Assembly: GCF_040730185.1 (NCBI RefSeq)
Contig: NZ_CP160402.1
Location: forward strand, 3,906,001 to 3,970,000
Reading direction: 5' to 3'
Length of the DNA stretch: 64,000 nt
Source: Streptomyces sp. Je 1-332
GTDB lineage: Bacteria; Actinomycetota; Actinomycetes; Streptomycetales; Streptomycetaceae
Shown here in pieces: positions 17,560 to 25,007 of this stretch. Position numbers and translations under genes: made by a program. Below the pieces are notes generated by a model. That model was given only the letters and a program-made list of their open reading frames with translations, ran no database searches and was not told where the DNA came from. Every line of letters starts with the position of its first letter. Position 1 is the stretch's first letter.

Positions 17560-17877
17560 GTGGCGCAGCGTGTCGTAGTCACTCTCTCTGACGACATCGA
17601 CGGCGGGGATGCGGCGGAGACGATCGCCTTCGGTCTTGACGGCAAGTCGTACGAGATCGACCTCAACCAAACCAATGCCAAGAAACTGCGCAAGGCACTC
17701 GCCCCGTACCTGGACGCGGCCCGCAAGCAGTCGAAGTCCGGCAAGGCCTTCAAGCACACGACGGTGGCGGCGAACCCCGCGGCCGTCCGCGCCTGGGCCC
17801 GCTCGCACCAGATGGACGTGCCGCCGCGCGGCCGCATCCCGAAGAAGGTCTACGAGGCCTTCGAGGCGGCCAACTGA
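17560..17877 (+). CDS. lsrL: Lsr2-like nucleoid-associated protein (LsrL type)
   Basis: 105 residues. Lsr2 proteins bridge DNA and silence AT-rich genes in Actinobacteria. The N-terminal oligomerisation domain (AQRVVVTLSDDIDG to LDGKSYEIDLN, about 1-45) and the C-terminal DNA-binding domain (about 65-105) are intact; the minor-groove hook is in MDVPPRGRIPKKVYEAF, with the RGR motif present. From its place beside purS I take it as the second paralogue, called LsrL in S. coelicolor, not the principal Lsr2. Start is GTG with GAAGGGA 10 bases upstream. Confidence 0.9.
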   Translation: MAQRVVVTLSDDIDGGDAAETIAFGLDGKSYEIDLNQTNAKKLRKALAPYLDAARKQSKSGKAFKHTTVAANPAAVRAWARSHQMDVPPRGRIPKKVYEAFEAAN

Positions 17878-17919
17878 CCTGGGCCGACGCCTGGCCAGGA
17901 GGGCCCCTCGGCAACCGAC

Positions 17920-17950
17920 TTGACCTGCACCCCCGCCGGTCGGCTAAAGT
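17920..17950 (+). promoter_or_regulatory. Promoter of tRNA-Gly(TCC)
   Basis: TTGACC (17920-17925) and TAAAGT (17945-17950), spacing 19 bases or 17 if the -10 is read as GCTAAA. About 50 bases upstream of the tRNA. Confidence 0.55.
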
Positions 17951-18001
17951 CTGGAGCACGCCGAGGGGCAAGGCCGAAAGGCCCGAACCTCACGGAGTCT
18001 T

Positions 18002-18073
18002 GCGGGTGTAGTTCAGTAGTAGAACATCCCCCTTCCAGGGGGAAGGCGCAGTGTGCAATTCCTGTCACCCGCT
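18002..18073 (+). tRNA. tRNA-Gly, anticodon TCC
   Basis: 72-nt cloverleaf. Acceptor GCGGGTG pairs with CACCCGC; anticodon stem TCCCC/GGGGA with loop CTTCCAG gives anticodon TCC. The CCA end is not encoded. Confidence 0.95.
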
Positions 18074-18152
18074 CTGCATCGCCGATCAGGCACTCTTTCG
18101 AGTGCGGTAGGCTGGTGCTCGCGCCGATCAGTGAGAGCTGGTCGGAGGCAAT

Positions 18153-18228
18153 GCGAACGTAGCTCAGTTGGTAGAGCGCAACCTTGCCAAGGTTGAGGTC
18201 GCGAGTTCGAACCTCGTCGTTCGCTCCA
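18153..18228 (+). tRNA. tRNA-Gly, anticodon GCC
   Basis: Acceptor GCGAACG pairs with CGTTCGC; anticodon stem CAACC/GGTTG with loop TTGCCAA gives GCC. CCA is encoded at 18226-18228. Probably cotranscribed with the tRNA-Gly(TCC) 80 bases upstream. Confidence 0.96.
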
Positions 18229-18230
18229 GA

Positions 18231-18267
18231 GAAGAAGGCCCCGGTCATCGCGACCGGGGCCTTCTTC
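18231..18267 (+). terminator. Terminator of the tRNA-Gly pair
   Basis: Perfect 16-bp stem GAAGAAGGCCCCGGTC (18231-18246) with its complement (18252-18267), 5-nt loop. Confidence 0.9.
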
Positions 18268-18380
18268 GTTCCCTGTCCAGGCCCCCTTGCTCCCGGCCCA
18301 GGCCCCCTTCTGACATTTGTCATGTGAGCCGGTGACAGCGCGCACTGCTCCGGCGCTCGCGGCCGGGGGACGCTCTAGTC

Positions 18381-19334
18381 ATGACTGACCAAGTGATCGA
18401 CGTGACCGATCTGCGGCGCGTGTACGGGGGAGGTTTCGAGGCGGTCCGGGGAGTCTCGTTCTCCGTCGGACGGGGTGAGCTCTTCGCGCTGCTCGGGACG
18501 AACGGCGCGGGCAAGACCTCCACCGTCGAACTCCTCGAAGGGCTCGCCCCACCCGCCGGGGGGCGGGTGCGGGTGCTCGGACACGATCCGTACGCCGAGC
18601 GCGGCGCCGTGCGCCACCGGATCGGTGTGATGCTCCAGGAAGGCGGCTTCCCTTCCGAACTGACCGTCGCCGAGACCATACGGATGTGGGGGGCGTGCAC
18701 CAGCGGCGCCCGTCCCGCCGCGGAGGCCCTGGACATGGTGGGCCTCGGCAAGCGGGCCGGCGTCCGCGTGAAGATGCTCTCCGGCGGTGAGAAGCGGCGG
18801 CTCGACCTGGCCACGGCCCTCATCGGGCGGCCCGAGGTGCTCTTCCTCGACGAGCCGACGACCGGGCTCGACGCCGAAGGGCGCCGCGAGACCTGGGAGT
18901 TGGTGCGGGCCCTGCGCGACGGCGGCACGACCGTGCTGCTCACCACGCACTACCTCGAAGAGGCCGAGAACCTCGCGGAACGGCTCGCGATCCTCCACGA
19001 GGGACAGATCGCCGCCGCCGGCCGGGTCGCCGACGTGGTGGCCGAGCAGCCCTCGCACGTCTCCTTCGAACTGCCCGCCGGGTACTTCGTCGGGGATCTG
19101 CCGCCGCTCGGCGAGCTCGGGGTGAGCGAGCACGAGATCGTCGACGGCCGGGTCCGGCTGCGCACGCACGAGTTGCAGCGGGCGGCCACGGGGCTGCTGC
19201 TGTGGGCGCGGGACGCGAACGTCGAGCTCGGCAGGCTCGACGTACGGGCGGCTTCGCTGGAGGAGGCGTTCCTGCGGATCGCACGGGATGCGGAAGGTGC
19301 GGCCGCTGTGACGCAGAAGGAGACCGTGGCATGA
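18381..19334 (+). CDS. ABC transporter ATP-binding protein
   Basis: 317 residues, DrrA-like exporter ATPase. Walker A GTNGAGKTS (about 39-47), Q-loop in GVMLQEGGF, signature LSGGEKRR, Walker B VLFLDEPTTGLD and the switch His in LLTTHYLEEAE. The extended C-terminal region (about 220-317) is typical of ATPases that pair with ABC2-type permeases. Its stop overlaps the permease start (ATGA). Together with the permease and the two-component pair that follow it forms the arrangement seen for lipid- or antibiotic-responsive exporters; the substrate is not visible. Confidence 0.93.
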   Translation: MTDQVIDVTDLRRVYGGGFEAVRGVSFSVGRGELFALLGTNGAGKTSTVELLEGLAPPAGGRVRVLGHDPYAERGAVRHRIGVMLQEGGFPSELTVAETIRMWGACTSGARPAAEALDMVGLGKRAGVRVKMLSGGEKRRLDLATALIGRPEVLFLDEPTTGLDAEGRRETWELVRALRDGGTTVLLTTHYLEEAENLAERLAILHEGQIAAAGRVADVVAEQPSHVSFELPAGYFVGDLPPLGELGVSEHEIVDGRVRLRTHELQRAATGLLLWARDANVELGRLDVRAASLEEAFLRIARDAEGAAAVTQKETVA

Positions 19335-20125
19335 GTACGACGACGATGACCCCCACAGCGACGACGACCCCCGCGGGGCGGATGTGGGCGCTCGCGCAGG
19401 CCGAGCTGACGTTGCTCGGGCGCGCCAAGGGGACGCTGTTCGCGGCGCTCTTCGTGCCGCTGGTGTTGCCGTTCAGCGCGCAGCAGGCCGCCAAGGGCAT
19501 GGACCTCAAGGGGACCGGGCTCTCGGTCGGGACCATCGTGCTGCCCGGCGCCGTCGGGTTCTCGCTGCTCTTCGCCGTCTACACGGCGCTGACGGCCGTC
19601 TTCGTCGCCCGGCGCGAGGAGCTCGTACTGAAGCGGCTGCGCACCGGTGAGCTGCGGGACCCGGAGATCCTTGCCGGTGCGGCGCTGCCCTCGGTCGCCA
19701 TCGGCCTGACGCAGTGCGTGCTCCTCGCGGTCGGCTGTGCGGCGCTGCTCGACCTCGGAGCGCCGAGCGCACTCCATCTCGCCGTGATCGGCCTGCTGTT
19801 GGGGCTCGTGATGTTCACCGCCTTCGGCGCGGTCACCGGCAGCTTCAGCAGGTCGACGGAGTCCGCGCAGGTCATGAGCATGCCTCTGATGTTCGTGTCG
19901 ATGCTCGGTTCCGGTCTCGTCCTGCCCCTCGAAGTCATGCCGGACAAGCTCGCCTCGTTCTGCGAACTGCTGCCGATGACCCCGGTGATCACGCTGGTGC
20001 GCGGCGGCTGGACCGGGGAACTCTCCGCCTCCGACACCCTGGGCGCGCTCCTCACCGCTGTGGCCTGGACCGTGGTCTCGGTGTTTGCTGTACGACGGTG
20101 GTTCCGCTGGGAGCCGCGGCGCTGA
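19331..20125 (+). CDS. ABC-2 type permease
   Basis: 264 residues with about six hydrophobic segments (for example around 38-58, 62-84, 112-140, 146-170, 190-205 and 236-255), the pattern of an ABC-2 exporter permease. Starts with a Thr-rich cytoplasmic tail. Coupled to the ATPase gene by a 4-base overlap and followed 14 bases later by the sensor kinase gene, so the four genes 18381-22037 are probably one operon. Confidence 0.9.
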   Translation: MSTTTMTPTATTTPAGRMWALAQAELTLLGRAKGTLFAALFVPLVLPFSAQQAAKGMDLKGTGLSVGTIVLPGAVGFSLLFAVYTALTAVFVARREELVLKRLRTGELRDPEILAGAALPSVAIGLTQCVLLAVGCAALLDLGAPSALHLAVIGLLLGLVMFTAFGAVTGSFSRSTESAQVMSMPLMFVSMLGSGLVLPLEVMPDKLASFCELLPMTPVITLVRGGWTGELSASDTLGALLTAVAWTVVSVFAVRRWFRWEPRR

Positions 20126-20139
20126 GGAAGGGGTAGGAC

Positions 20140-21432
20140 GTGGTGGTCCGGGTGCGGGGGTGGAAGCGGGAGTGGCGTGACCTCGGGAAGATCGAGAAGG
20201 TCGAGTTCCAGAGCGTGGCCATGTGGCACGCCATGCCCTGGCTCTTCTTCTTCAGCTGGATGTCGGTGCCGCTGGGTGTGAGCGTGCGGCACGAGTCCCT
20301 CCCGGTGATCCTCGGCTGCGCGCTGACGGGAGTGGCCCTCCTGCAGTGCGTGCACGTCAACCGCACGGTGCGCCGCTCCCTCGACCACTTCCTGGGGCGC
20401 GCGGAGCCACCGCGCCGCGATCTCGCCGTATCGCTCGGGCTGCTGGTCGTGACGCTGGGCCTGGTGCTCGCCCTGCAGGCCCTGGACGGGGTCAAGGAGG
20501 CGACGCTCGTCCTCGCCACGATGTTCGCGGTGATGCCCTACGGACAGTCGCTGGCCTTCGCGGTGCCGATCCGTACGTTCTTCATCCGGTTCGCCGTGAT
20601 CGACGCCCTGATAGTGGCCGGGTCCGCCGCGGTCGGTGTCCGCGACGGTCAGCTCGTGGCCACGGCCCTGGTGATCGCCTTCGGCACGCTGGTCGCCCTG
20701 CTCTCCTCGCGCTGCGGCGCCTGGACGCTCTCCGTGATGTGGGAGGCCGACCGGGCCCGCGAGGTCGAGGCGCGGCTCGCGGTCGCCGAGGAGCGGCTGC
20801 GGTTCGGGCGTGACCTGCACGACGTGATGGGGCGCAACCTCGCCGTCATCGCGCTGAAGAGCGAGCTGGCCGTGCAGCTGGCCAAGCGGGGGCGGCCCGA
20901 GGCCGTGGACCAGATGGTCGAGGTGCAGCGGATAGCCCAGGAGTCACAGCGGGAGGTGCGGGAAGTGGTCCGGGGGTATCGGGAGGCGGACCTCGCGGTG
21001 GAACTCGCCGGTGCGCAGAGTGTCCTCGAAGCGGCGGGGATCGACTGCCGCGTGGCCGGGTCGTCCGCCGGGCTGCCGGTCTCGGTGCAATCCGCGCTCG
21101 GCTGGGTCGTACGAGAGGCGACCACCAATGTGCTGCGGCACGGGGACGCGCAGCGGTGCGACATCACTCTGGTGATCACCGACGACCGTACGTCGCTGGT
21201 CGTCGAAAACGACGGGGTGCCCGAGACCGCGCCGGAGGGCAGGAAGGGCTCCGGTCTCGAAGGGCTGCGTGAGCGGCTCGCCGCGGTGGGCGGGACGCTG
21301 GACTTCACGTCCGGCGACGGCCACTTCCGCCTCACCGCCGAGGTGCCGTCGGCCCGGCAACAGGACGGACACCCACAGGACGACAGCCTCCGGCAGCCCC
21401 ACCATCAGGAAGTCGAAAGGGTCACGCGATGA
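20140..21432 (+). CDS. NarL-type sensor histidine kinase
   Basis: 430 residues. Several transmembrane segments fill residues about 28-205, then a short coiled linker (EVEARLAVAEERLRFGRDLHD) leads into a HisKA_3 dimerisation domain with the phospho-acceptor in GRDLHDVMGRNL (about residue 227) and an HATPase domain containing REATTNVLRHG and GSGLEGLRERL. The small number of residues outside the membrane suggests sensing within the membrane, as in DesK or LiaS-like kinases. GTG start with AGGAAGGGG upstream. Overlaps the response-regulator gene by 4 bases. Confidence 0.92.
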   Translation: MVVRVRGWKREWRDLGKIEKVEFQSVAMWHAMPWLFFFSWMSVPLGVSVRHESLPVILGCALTGVALLQCVHVNRTVRRSLDHFLGRAEPPRRDLAVSLGLLVVTLGLVLALQALDGVKEATLVLATMFAVMPYGQSLAFAVPIRTFFIRFAVIDALIVAGSAAVGVRDGQLVATALVIAFGTLVALLSSRCGAWTLSVMWEADRAREVEARLAVAEERLRFGRDLHDVMGRNLAVIALKSELAVQLAKRGRPEAVDQMVEVQRIAQESQREVREVVRGYREADLAVELAGAQSVLEAAGIDCRVAGSSAGLPVSVQSALGWVVREATTNVLRHGDAQRCDITLVITDDRTSLVVENDGVPETAPEGRKGSGLEGLRERLAAVGGTLDFTSGDGHFRLTAEVPSARQQDGHPQDDSLRQPHHQEVERVTR

Positions 21433-22037
21433 GTCTGCGTGTGCTGCTCGCCGATGACGAGCACCTCATCCGCGGCGCCCTCGCCGCGCTCCTCGCGCTC
21501 GAGGACGACCTCGTCGTGGTCGCCGAGGCCGCCACAGGTCCCGAGGCGCTAGCCATGGCGCGGGCGCACCGGCCCGATGTGGCCGTGCTCGATCTGGAGA
21601 TGCCGGGCGCCGACGGTGTGAGCGTGGCCACATCGCTGCGGGACGAACTGCCGCACTGCCGCACGATGATCGTGACGAGTCATGGCAGACCGGGCCATCT
21701 CAAGCGGGCACTCGCGGTGGGCGTACGGGGCTTCGTGCCCAAGACCGTGAGCGCGCAGCGCCTCGCCGAGATCATCCGGACCGTTCACGCAGGTAACCGT
21801 TATGTGGACCCGGAGTTGGCCGCCGACGCGATCTCCGCCGGGGACTCGCCGCTGACCGTCCGCGAGGCCGAGGTGCTCGAACTCGCCGCTGACGGGGCGC
21901 CCGTCGCGGAGATCGCCGAACGGGCCGCGCTGTCGCAGGGGACGGTCCGCAACTACCTCTCCTCTGCCGCCACCAAGATCGGTGCGGAGAACCGTCATGC
22001 CGCGGTGCGTCTCGCACGCGAGCGAGGTTGGGTATAG
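21429..22037 (+). CDS. LuxR/NarL-type response regulator
   Basis: 202 residues. Receiver domain with acidic pair ADDE (about 9-11), phospho-acceptor Asp55 in VLDLEMPG, Thr83 in VTSHG and Lys105 in FVPKT; C-terminal LuxR helix-turn-helix from about 140 to 200 (LTVREAEVLELAADG, GTVRNYLSSAATKIGAENR). Partner of the kinase upstream and likely to control the ABC exporter in the same operon. The stop codon lies inside the TATAGT that appears to be the -10 box of the following tRNA-Gly. Confidence 0.93.
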   Translation: MSLRVLLADDEHLIRGALAALLALEDDLVVVAEAATGPEALAMARAHRPDVAVLDLEMPGADGVSVATSLRDELPHCRTMIVTSHGRPGHLKRALAVGVRGFVPKTVSAQRLAEIIRTVHAGNRYVDPELAADAISAGDSPLTVREAEVLELAADGAPVAEIAERAALSQGTVRNYLSSAATKIGAENRHAAVRLARERGWV

Positions 22038-22038
22038 T
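22033..22038 (+). promoter_or_regulatory. -10 box of the second tRNA-Gly(GCC)
   Basis: TATAGT lies 23 bases before the tRNA and overlaps the stop codon of the response-regulator gene, so the tRNA promoter is embedded in coding sequence. Confidence 0.55.
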
Positions 22039-22060
22039 TGGCATCGCGCTTCGGCGCAGC

Positions 22061-22136
22061 GCGGACGTAGCTCAGTTGGTAGAGCGCAACCTTGCCAAGG
22101 TTGAGGTCGCCAGTTCGAACCTGGTCGTCCGCTCCA
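22061..22136 (+). tRNA. tRNA-Gly, anticodon GCC (second copy)
   Basis: Acceptor GCGGACG pairs with CGTCCGC; anticodon stem CAACC/GGTTG, loop TTGCCAA. CCA encoded at 22134-22136. Differs from the copy at 18153 in the acceptor stem and in one T-stem pair. Confidence 0.96.
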
Positions 22137-22139
22137 CAA

Positions 22140-22178
22140 GAAGAACCCCCGGTGCCTCTCGGCGCCGGGGGTTTCTTC
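22140..22178 (+). terminator. Terminator of tRNA-Gly(GCC)
   Basis: Hairpin around ACCCCCGGTGCC/GGCGCCGGGGGT with flanking GAAG/CTTC pairing and one bulge. It lies between the tRNA and the convergent purC gene and may act both ways. Confidence 0.8.
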
Positions 22179-22213
22179 GTGTTCCGCTTCCGCGGGGTAG
22201 GGCCGGTGTACGG

Positions 22214-23110
22214 CTACCAGGCCATGCCCGTCAGCCGCTCGTACGCCTCGATGTACTTGGCGCGCGTGGCGTCCACCACGTCCTGCGGGAGCGGGGGTGG
22301 CGGCCGCTCGCTCTTGCGGTCCCAGCCGGAGGCCGGCGAGGTCAGCCAGTCGCGGACGAACTGCTTGTCGAACGACGGCTGGGCGCGGCCCGGCTGCCAG
22401 CTGTCCGCGGGCCAGAAGCGGGACGAGTCCGGGGTCAGCACCTCGTCGGCGATGACCAGCGTCTCTCCCTCGAAGCCGAACTCGAACTTCGTGTCGGCGA
22501 GGATCACGCCGCGGTCGCGGGCGATGTCACGGGCGCGGCCGTAGACAGCGAGGGTCGACTGGCGGAGCTGGGCCGCGGTCTCCGCGCCCACCTGGCGGGC
22601 CACTTCCTCGTAACTCACGTTCTCGTCGTGCTCGCCGACCTCCGCTTTCGTGGCGGGCGTGAAGATCGGGGCGGGCAGCTCCGAGCCGTCGCTCAGGCCT
22701 TCGGGCAGCGCGAGGCCGCAGACGGTGCGCGTGTCGTTGTACTCGACCAGGCCCGAGCCCGTGAGATAGCCGCGGGCCACGCACTCGACCGGGACCATCG
22801 CCAGGGACTTGCAGACCGTGGTGCGCCCCTCCCAGTCGGCGGGGGCGCCGGGCGGGACGTCGGTGGAGATGACGTGGTTCGGGACGAGATCGGCGAGCTG
22901 GTCGAACCACCACAGGGAGAGCTGCGTGAGAACCCTGCCCTTGTCAGGGATCTCCGTGGGCAGCACCCAGTCGTAGGCGGACATGCGGTCGCTCGCGACC
23001 ATCACGAGGTCGCCCGCCTCGTTGCGGTACAGGTCGCGCACCTTGCCCGTGTGCATGTGCACCAGGCCCGGCACCTGAAGCGGCTCGGGCTTTTCTACGA
23101 ATCCGGACAC
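22214..23110 (-). CDS. purC: Phosphoribosylaminoimidazole-succinocarboxamide synthase
   Basis: 298 residues. Joins aspartate to CAIR using ATP to make SAICAR. The family pattern is clear: GKVRDLYRNEAGDLVMVASDR at the N-terminus (VRDLY binding the nucleotide), SAYDWVLPTEIPDKG, the ECVARGYLTGSG motif, ILADTKFEFG and DEVLTPDSSRFW. GTG start with GGGAGGAA just upstream. It stands alone, convergent with the tRNA-Gly gene and well away from the other pur genes. Confidence 0.97.
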   Translation of the reverse strand: MSGFVEKPEPLQVPGLVHMHTGKVRDLYRNEAGDLVMVASDRMSAYDWVLPTEIPDKGRVLTQLSLWWFDQLADLVPNHVISTDVPPGAPADWEGRTTVCKSLAMVPVECVARGYLTGSGLVEYNDTRTVCGLALPEGLSDGSELPAPIFTPATKAEVGEHDENVSYEEVARQVGAETAAQLRQSTLAVYGRARDIARDRGVILADTKFEFGFEGETLVIADEVLTPDSSRFWPADSWQPGRAQPSFDKQFVRDWLTSPASGWDRKSERPPPPLPQDVVDATRAKYIEAYERLTGMAW

Positions 23111-23228
23111 GGTTCCTCCCCGTGGTTATGACTGAGTGCTGCTGATTCTCCCGCATGGGGAGGCGGCTCCCGGCCAGGGGGATGCCGGTGGGCGGTCAGG
23201 GGGCCGCCCGGCGGGACGTCGGGCGCGC

Positions 23229-24722
23229 TCAGTCGCGTTTGCAGATGCGGTCCAGGAGGTTGGCCGTGGCGCGCTGGACGCGGGTGTCCACATGGCCGGG
23301 GCGGTCGAGCGCCGGGGACCAGGCGAAGGTGCCCGACGCGAAGACCAGGGCGCCGGAGGGGGCGCGGTAGAGCGACGACTCCTGATGGCGCGTGACGCCC
23401 TCGGAGTCCTCGTACGGAGAGTGGGCGAGCAGGATGCGGTGCTGGTGCTCCGGGAGCGCGGTGCGCGGGAAGTAGCGGTCGGCCTCGCCCGCGACCAGGC
23501 CCTCGATCTCGTCCCCTTCGTGCGCCCCGGTCGCCTCCCACAGCCAGTGGTCGGCGTTGCGCACGACGAGGGGGGCGGGCTCGGGGACCCGGCCCGCGTA
23601 CTGGATGCCGAGGAGTTGCTGCTCGGCCTTGTCCTGCTCCCGCCACAGGGCCGGCCTGCCGGGGCCGTGGCGCTTGCGGCAGGTCAGCAGGCGGTCCTCG
23701 ACACCGGACGGGGAAGGGCCCAACTCCACCTGCCAGTACATGGTGTTGGCGGAGAGGAAGACCAGGGACGTGCCGTGCTCGCGGGCCTTCTCCGTGGTGC
23801 GGCGCATGTTCGCCGACCAGTACTCGTCGTGGCCCGGGAAGACCAGGCCTCGGTAGCGGGTCGGATCGATGCGGCCCGCGTGCAGGTCGCGGGTGTCGGC
23901 GTACGCGAGGTCGTAGCCGTACCGCTCGGCCCAGCGGATGAAGTCGTAGGCGTGGCCGACGTGCAGGGGCAGGCCCGCGCCCGCGTACGGACGGTCGAAG
24001 GAGACCGTGTGTGCGGCCTCGCTCTCGCCGAGGAGTCGGCCCTTCTCGTCCCACGCGTGGTAGAGACTCGCGCCCGTGCGGCCGTCCTCGGGGTAGAGGT
24101 TGTACGCCTGCCAGGTGATGTCCGGCAGGAGCAGGAGCAGATCGGCGCGGTGGTCGTCGCGGACCGTGAACGGCACGTGCGAGCGGTATCCGTCGACCGT
24201 GGTGAGGACCGCCACGTACGCGCCGACGCTCCAGTAACTCGGGATCTGCAGACGCCAGGAGAGCCACCAGTGATGGCAGGAGACCGTGCGGTCGGCGGCG
24301 AGCGGGGGCGGCTGGACGATGCCCGAGAGGCGCGGACTCGTCGTGATCTTCGAGGCGCCGTCCCCGCCGTAGTGCCCGATGCGGTAGATGTCGACGAAGA
24401 ACTGCTGGGGCGGGTCCACCGTGACGTGGAAGTCGATCGCCCCGCCCGGGGCCGCGGCGCCGGTGGAGGCGAAGCCCTTGATCTGACCGTGCACGTCGTC
24501 GGCGGTACGCGGGCCGTTCGTACGGGTGCGGTGGCGGGGCGCGGGGATGTCCTGCGCGCCGGGGGACGGGGCGTGGTCGATGTACCAGGGGACGACCTGG
24601 CCCGTGTCGTCGAAGTAGTGCTCGGCACCTCGGAGCCAGGGCAGGGGGCCCTGGCCGAAGGGGTCGGTCACGGCGTGCGCCAAGGCGCCCGATTCCCACC
24701 TGCGGATCTGCTCCGACCCCAT
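23229..24722 (-). CDS. N,N-dimethylformamidase large-subunit-like protein
   Basis: 497 residues. Resembles the beta (large) subunit of N,N-dimethylformamidase, a family often seen in Streptomyces as stand-alone genes whose substrate is unknown. The N-terminal half looks like a beta-sandwich (GQIKGFASTGAAAPGGAIDF, VDIYRIGHYGG), and the C-terminal half like a class I glutamine-amidotransferase-like alpha/beta domain (RGLVFPGHDEYWSANMRR, LVFLSANTMYWQVE). No small-subunit gene lies nearby, and no signal peptide is seen. A GGGAGGGG site 8 bases upstream fixes the ATG. Function beyond family is not supported. Confidence 0.8.
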   Translation of the reverse strand: MGSEQIRRWESGALAHAVTDPFGQGPLPWLRGAEHYFDDTGQVVPWYIDHAPSPGAQDIPAPRHRTRTNGPRTADDVHGQIKGFASTGAAAPGGAIDFHVTVDPPQQFFVDIYRIGHYGGDGASKITTSPRLSGIVQPPPLAADRTVSCHHWWLSWRLQIPSYWSVGAYVAVLTTVDGYRSHVPFTVRDDHRADLLLLLPDITWQAYNLYPEDGRTGASLYHAWDEKGRLLGESEAAHTVSFDRPYAGAGLPLHVGHAYDFIRWAERYGYDLAYADTRDLHAGRIDPTRYRGLVFPGHDEYWSANMRRTTEKAREHGTSLVFLSANTMYWQVELGPSPSGVEDRLLTCRKRHGPGRPALWREQDKAEQQLLGIQYAGRVPEPAPLVVRNADHWLWEATGAHEGDEIEGLVAGEADRYFPRTALPEHQHRILLAHSPYEDSEGVTRHQESSLYRAPSGALVFASGTFAWSPALDRPGHVDTRVQRATANLLDRICKRD

Positions 24723-24764
24723 GTGTGTACCCCTCCCTCGCTGCTCCCCCGAGATTGCTCTGCG

Positions 24765-24875
24765 CTGTGCGGTGCGAGTTGTTGTGCGGTGCGAGTTGTT
24801 CTGCGGCCAAGTGCTGTGCGGTGCGGTGCCAGTTGCCGCGTGGTGCGAGTTGCTGTGCGGTGCGTCCCCCCGTGC
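24765..24875. repeat. Degenerate tandem repeat upstream of the dimethylformamidase-like gene
   Basis: Five or so diverged copies of a unit near CTGTGCGGTGCGAGTTG fill 24765-24875, within the 285-base interval between the ATG at 24722 and the end of the next gene. No gene is visible in the interval. Confidence 0.7.
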
Positions 24876-25007
24876 GGTGCTGCTGGCAGGTCCGGACCGG
24901 CGGTCGATCCCAGCACATCACATTACGCACGCACTCCGTCACCGTTCGTCGCTAATCGACGAGAACGGAAGGGAGTGTTCCGGGTCGGACCTCAGACCAG
25001 CCGGGGC

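Noticed and set aside
20140..22037. Antibiotic-producing or resistance cluster around the ABC exporter
   Set aside because: No biosynthetic enzymes lie next to the exporter and two-component pair; it looks like a core stress or lipid-responsive system.
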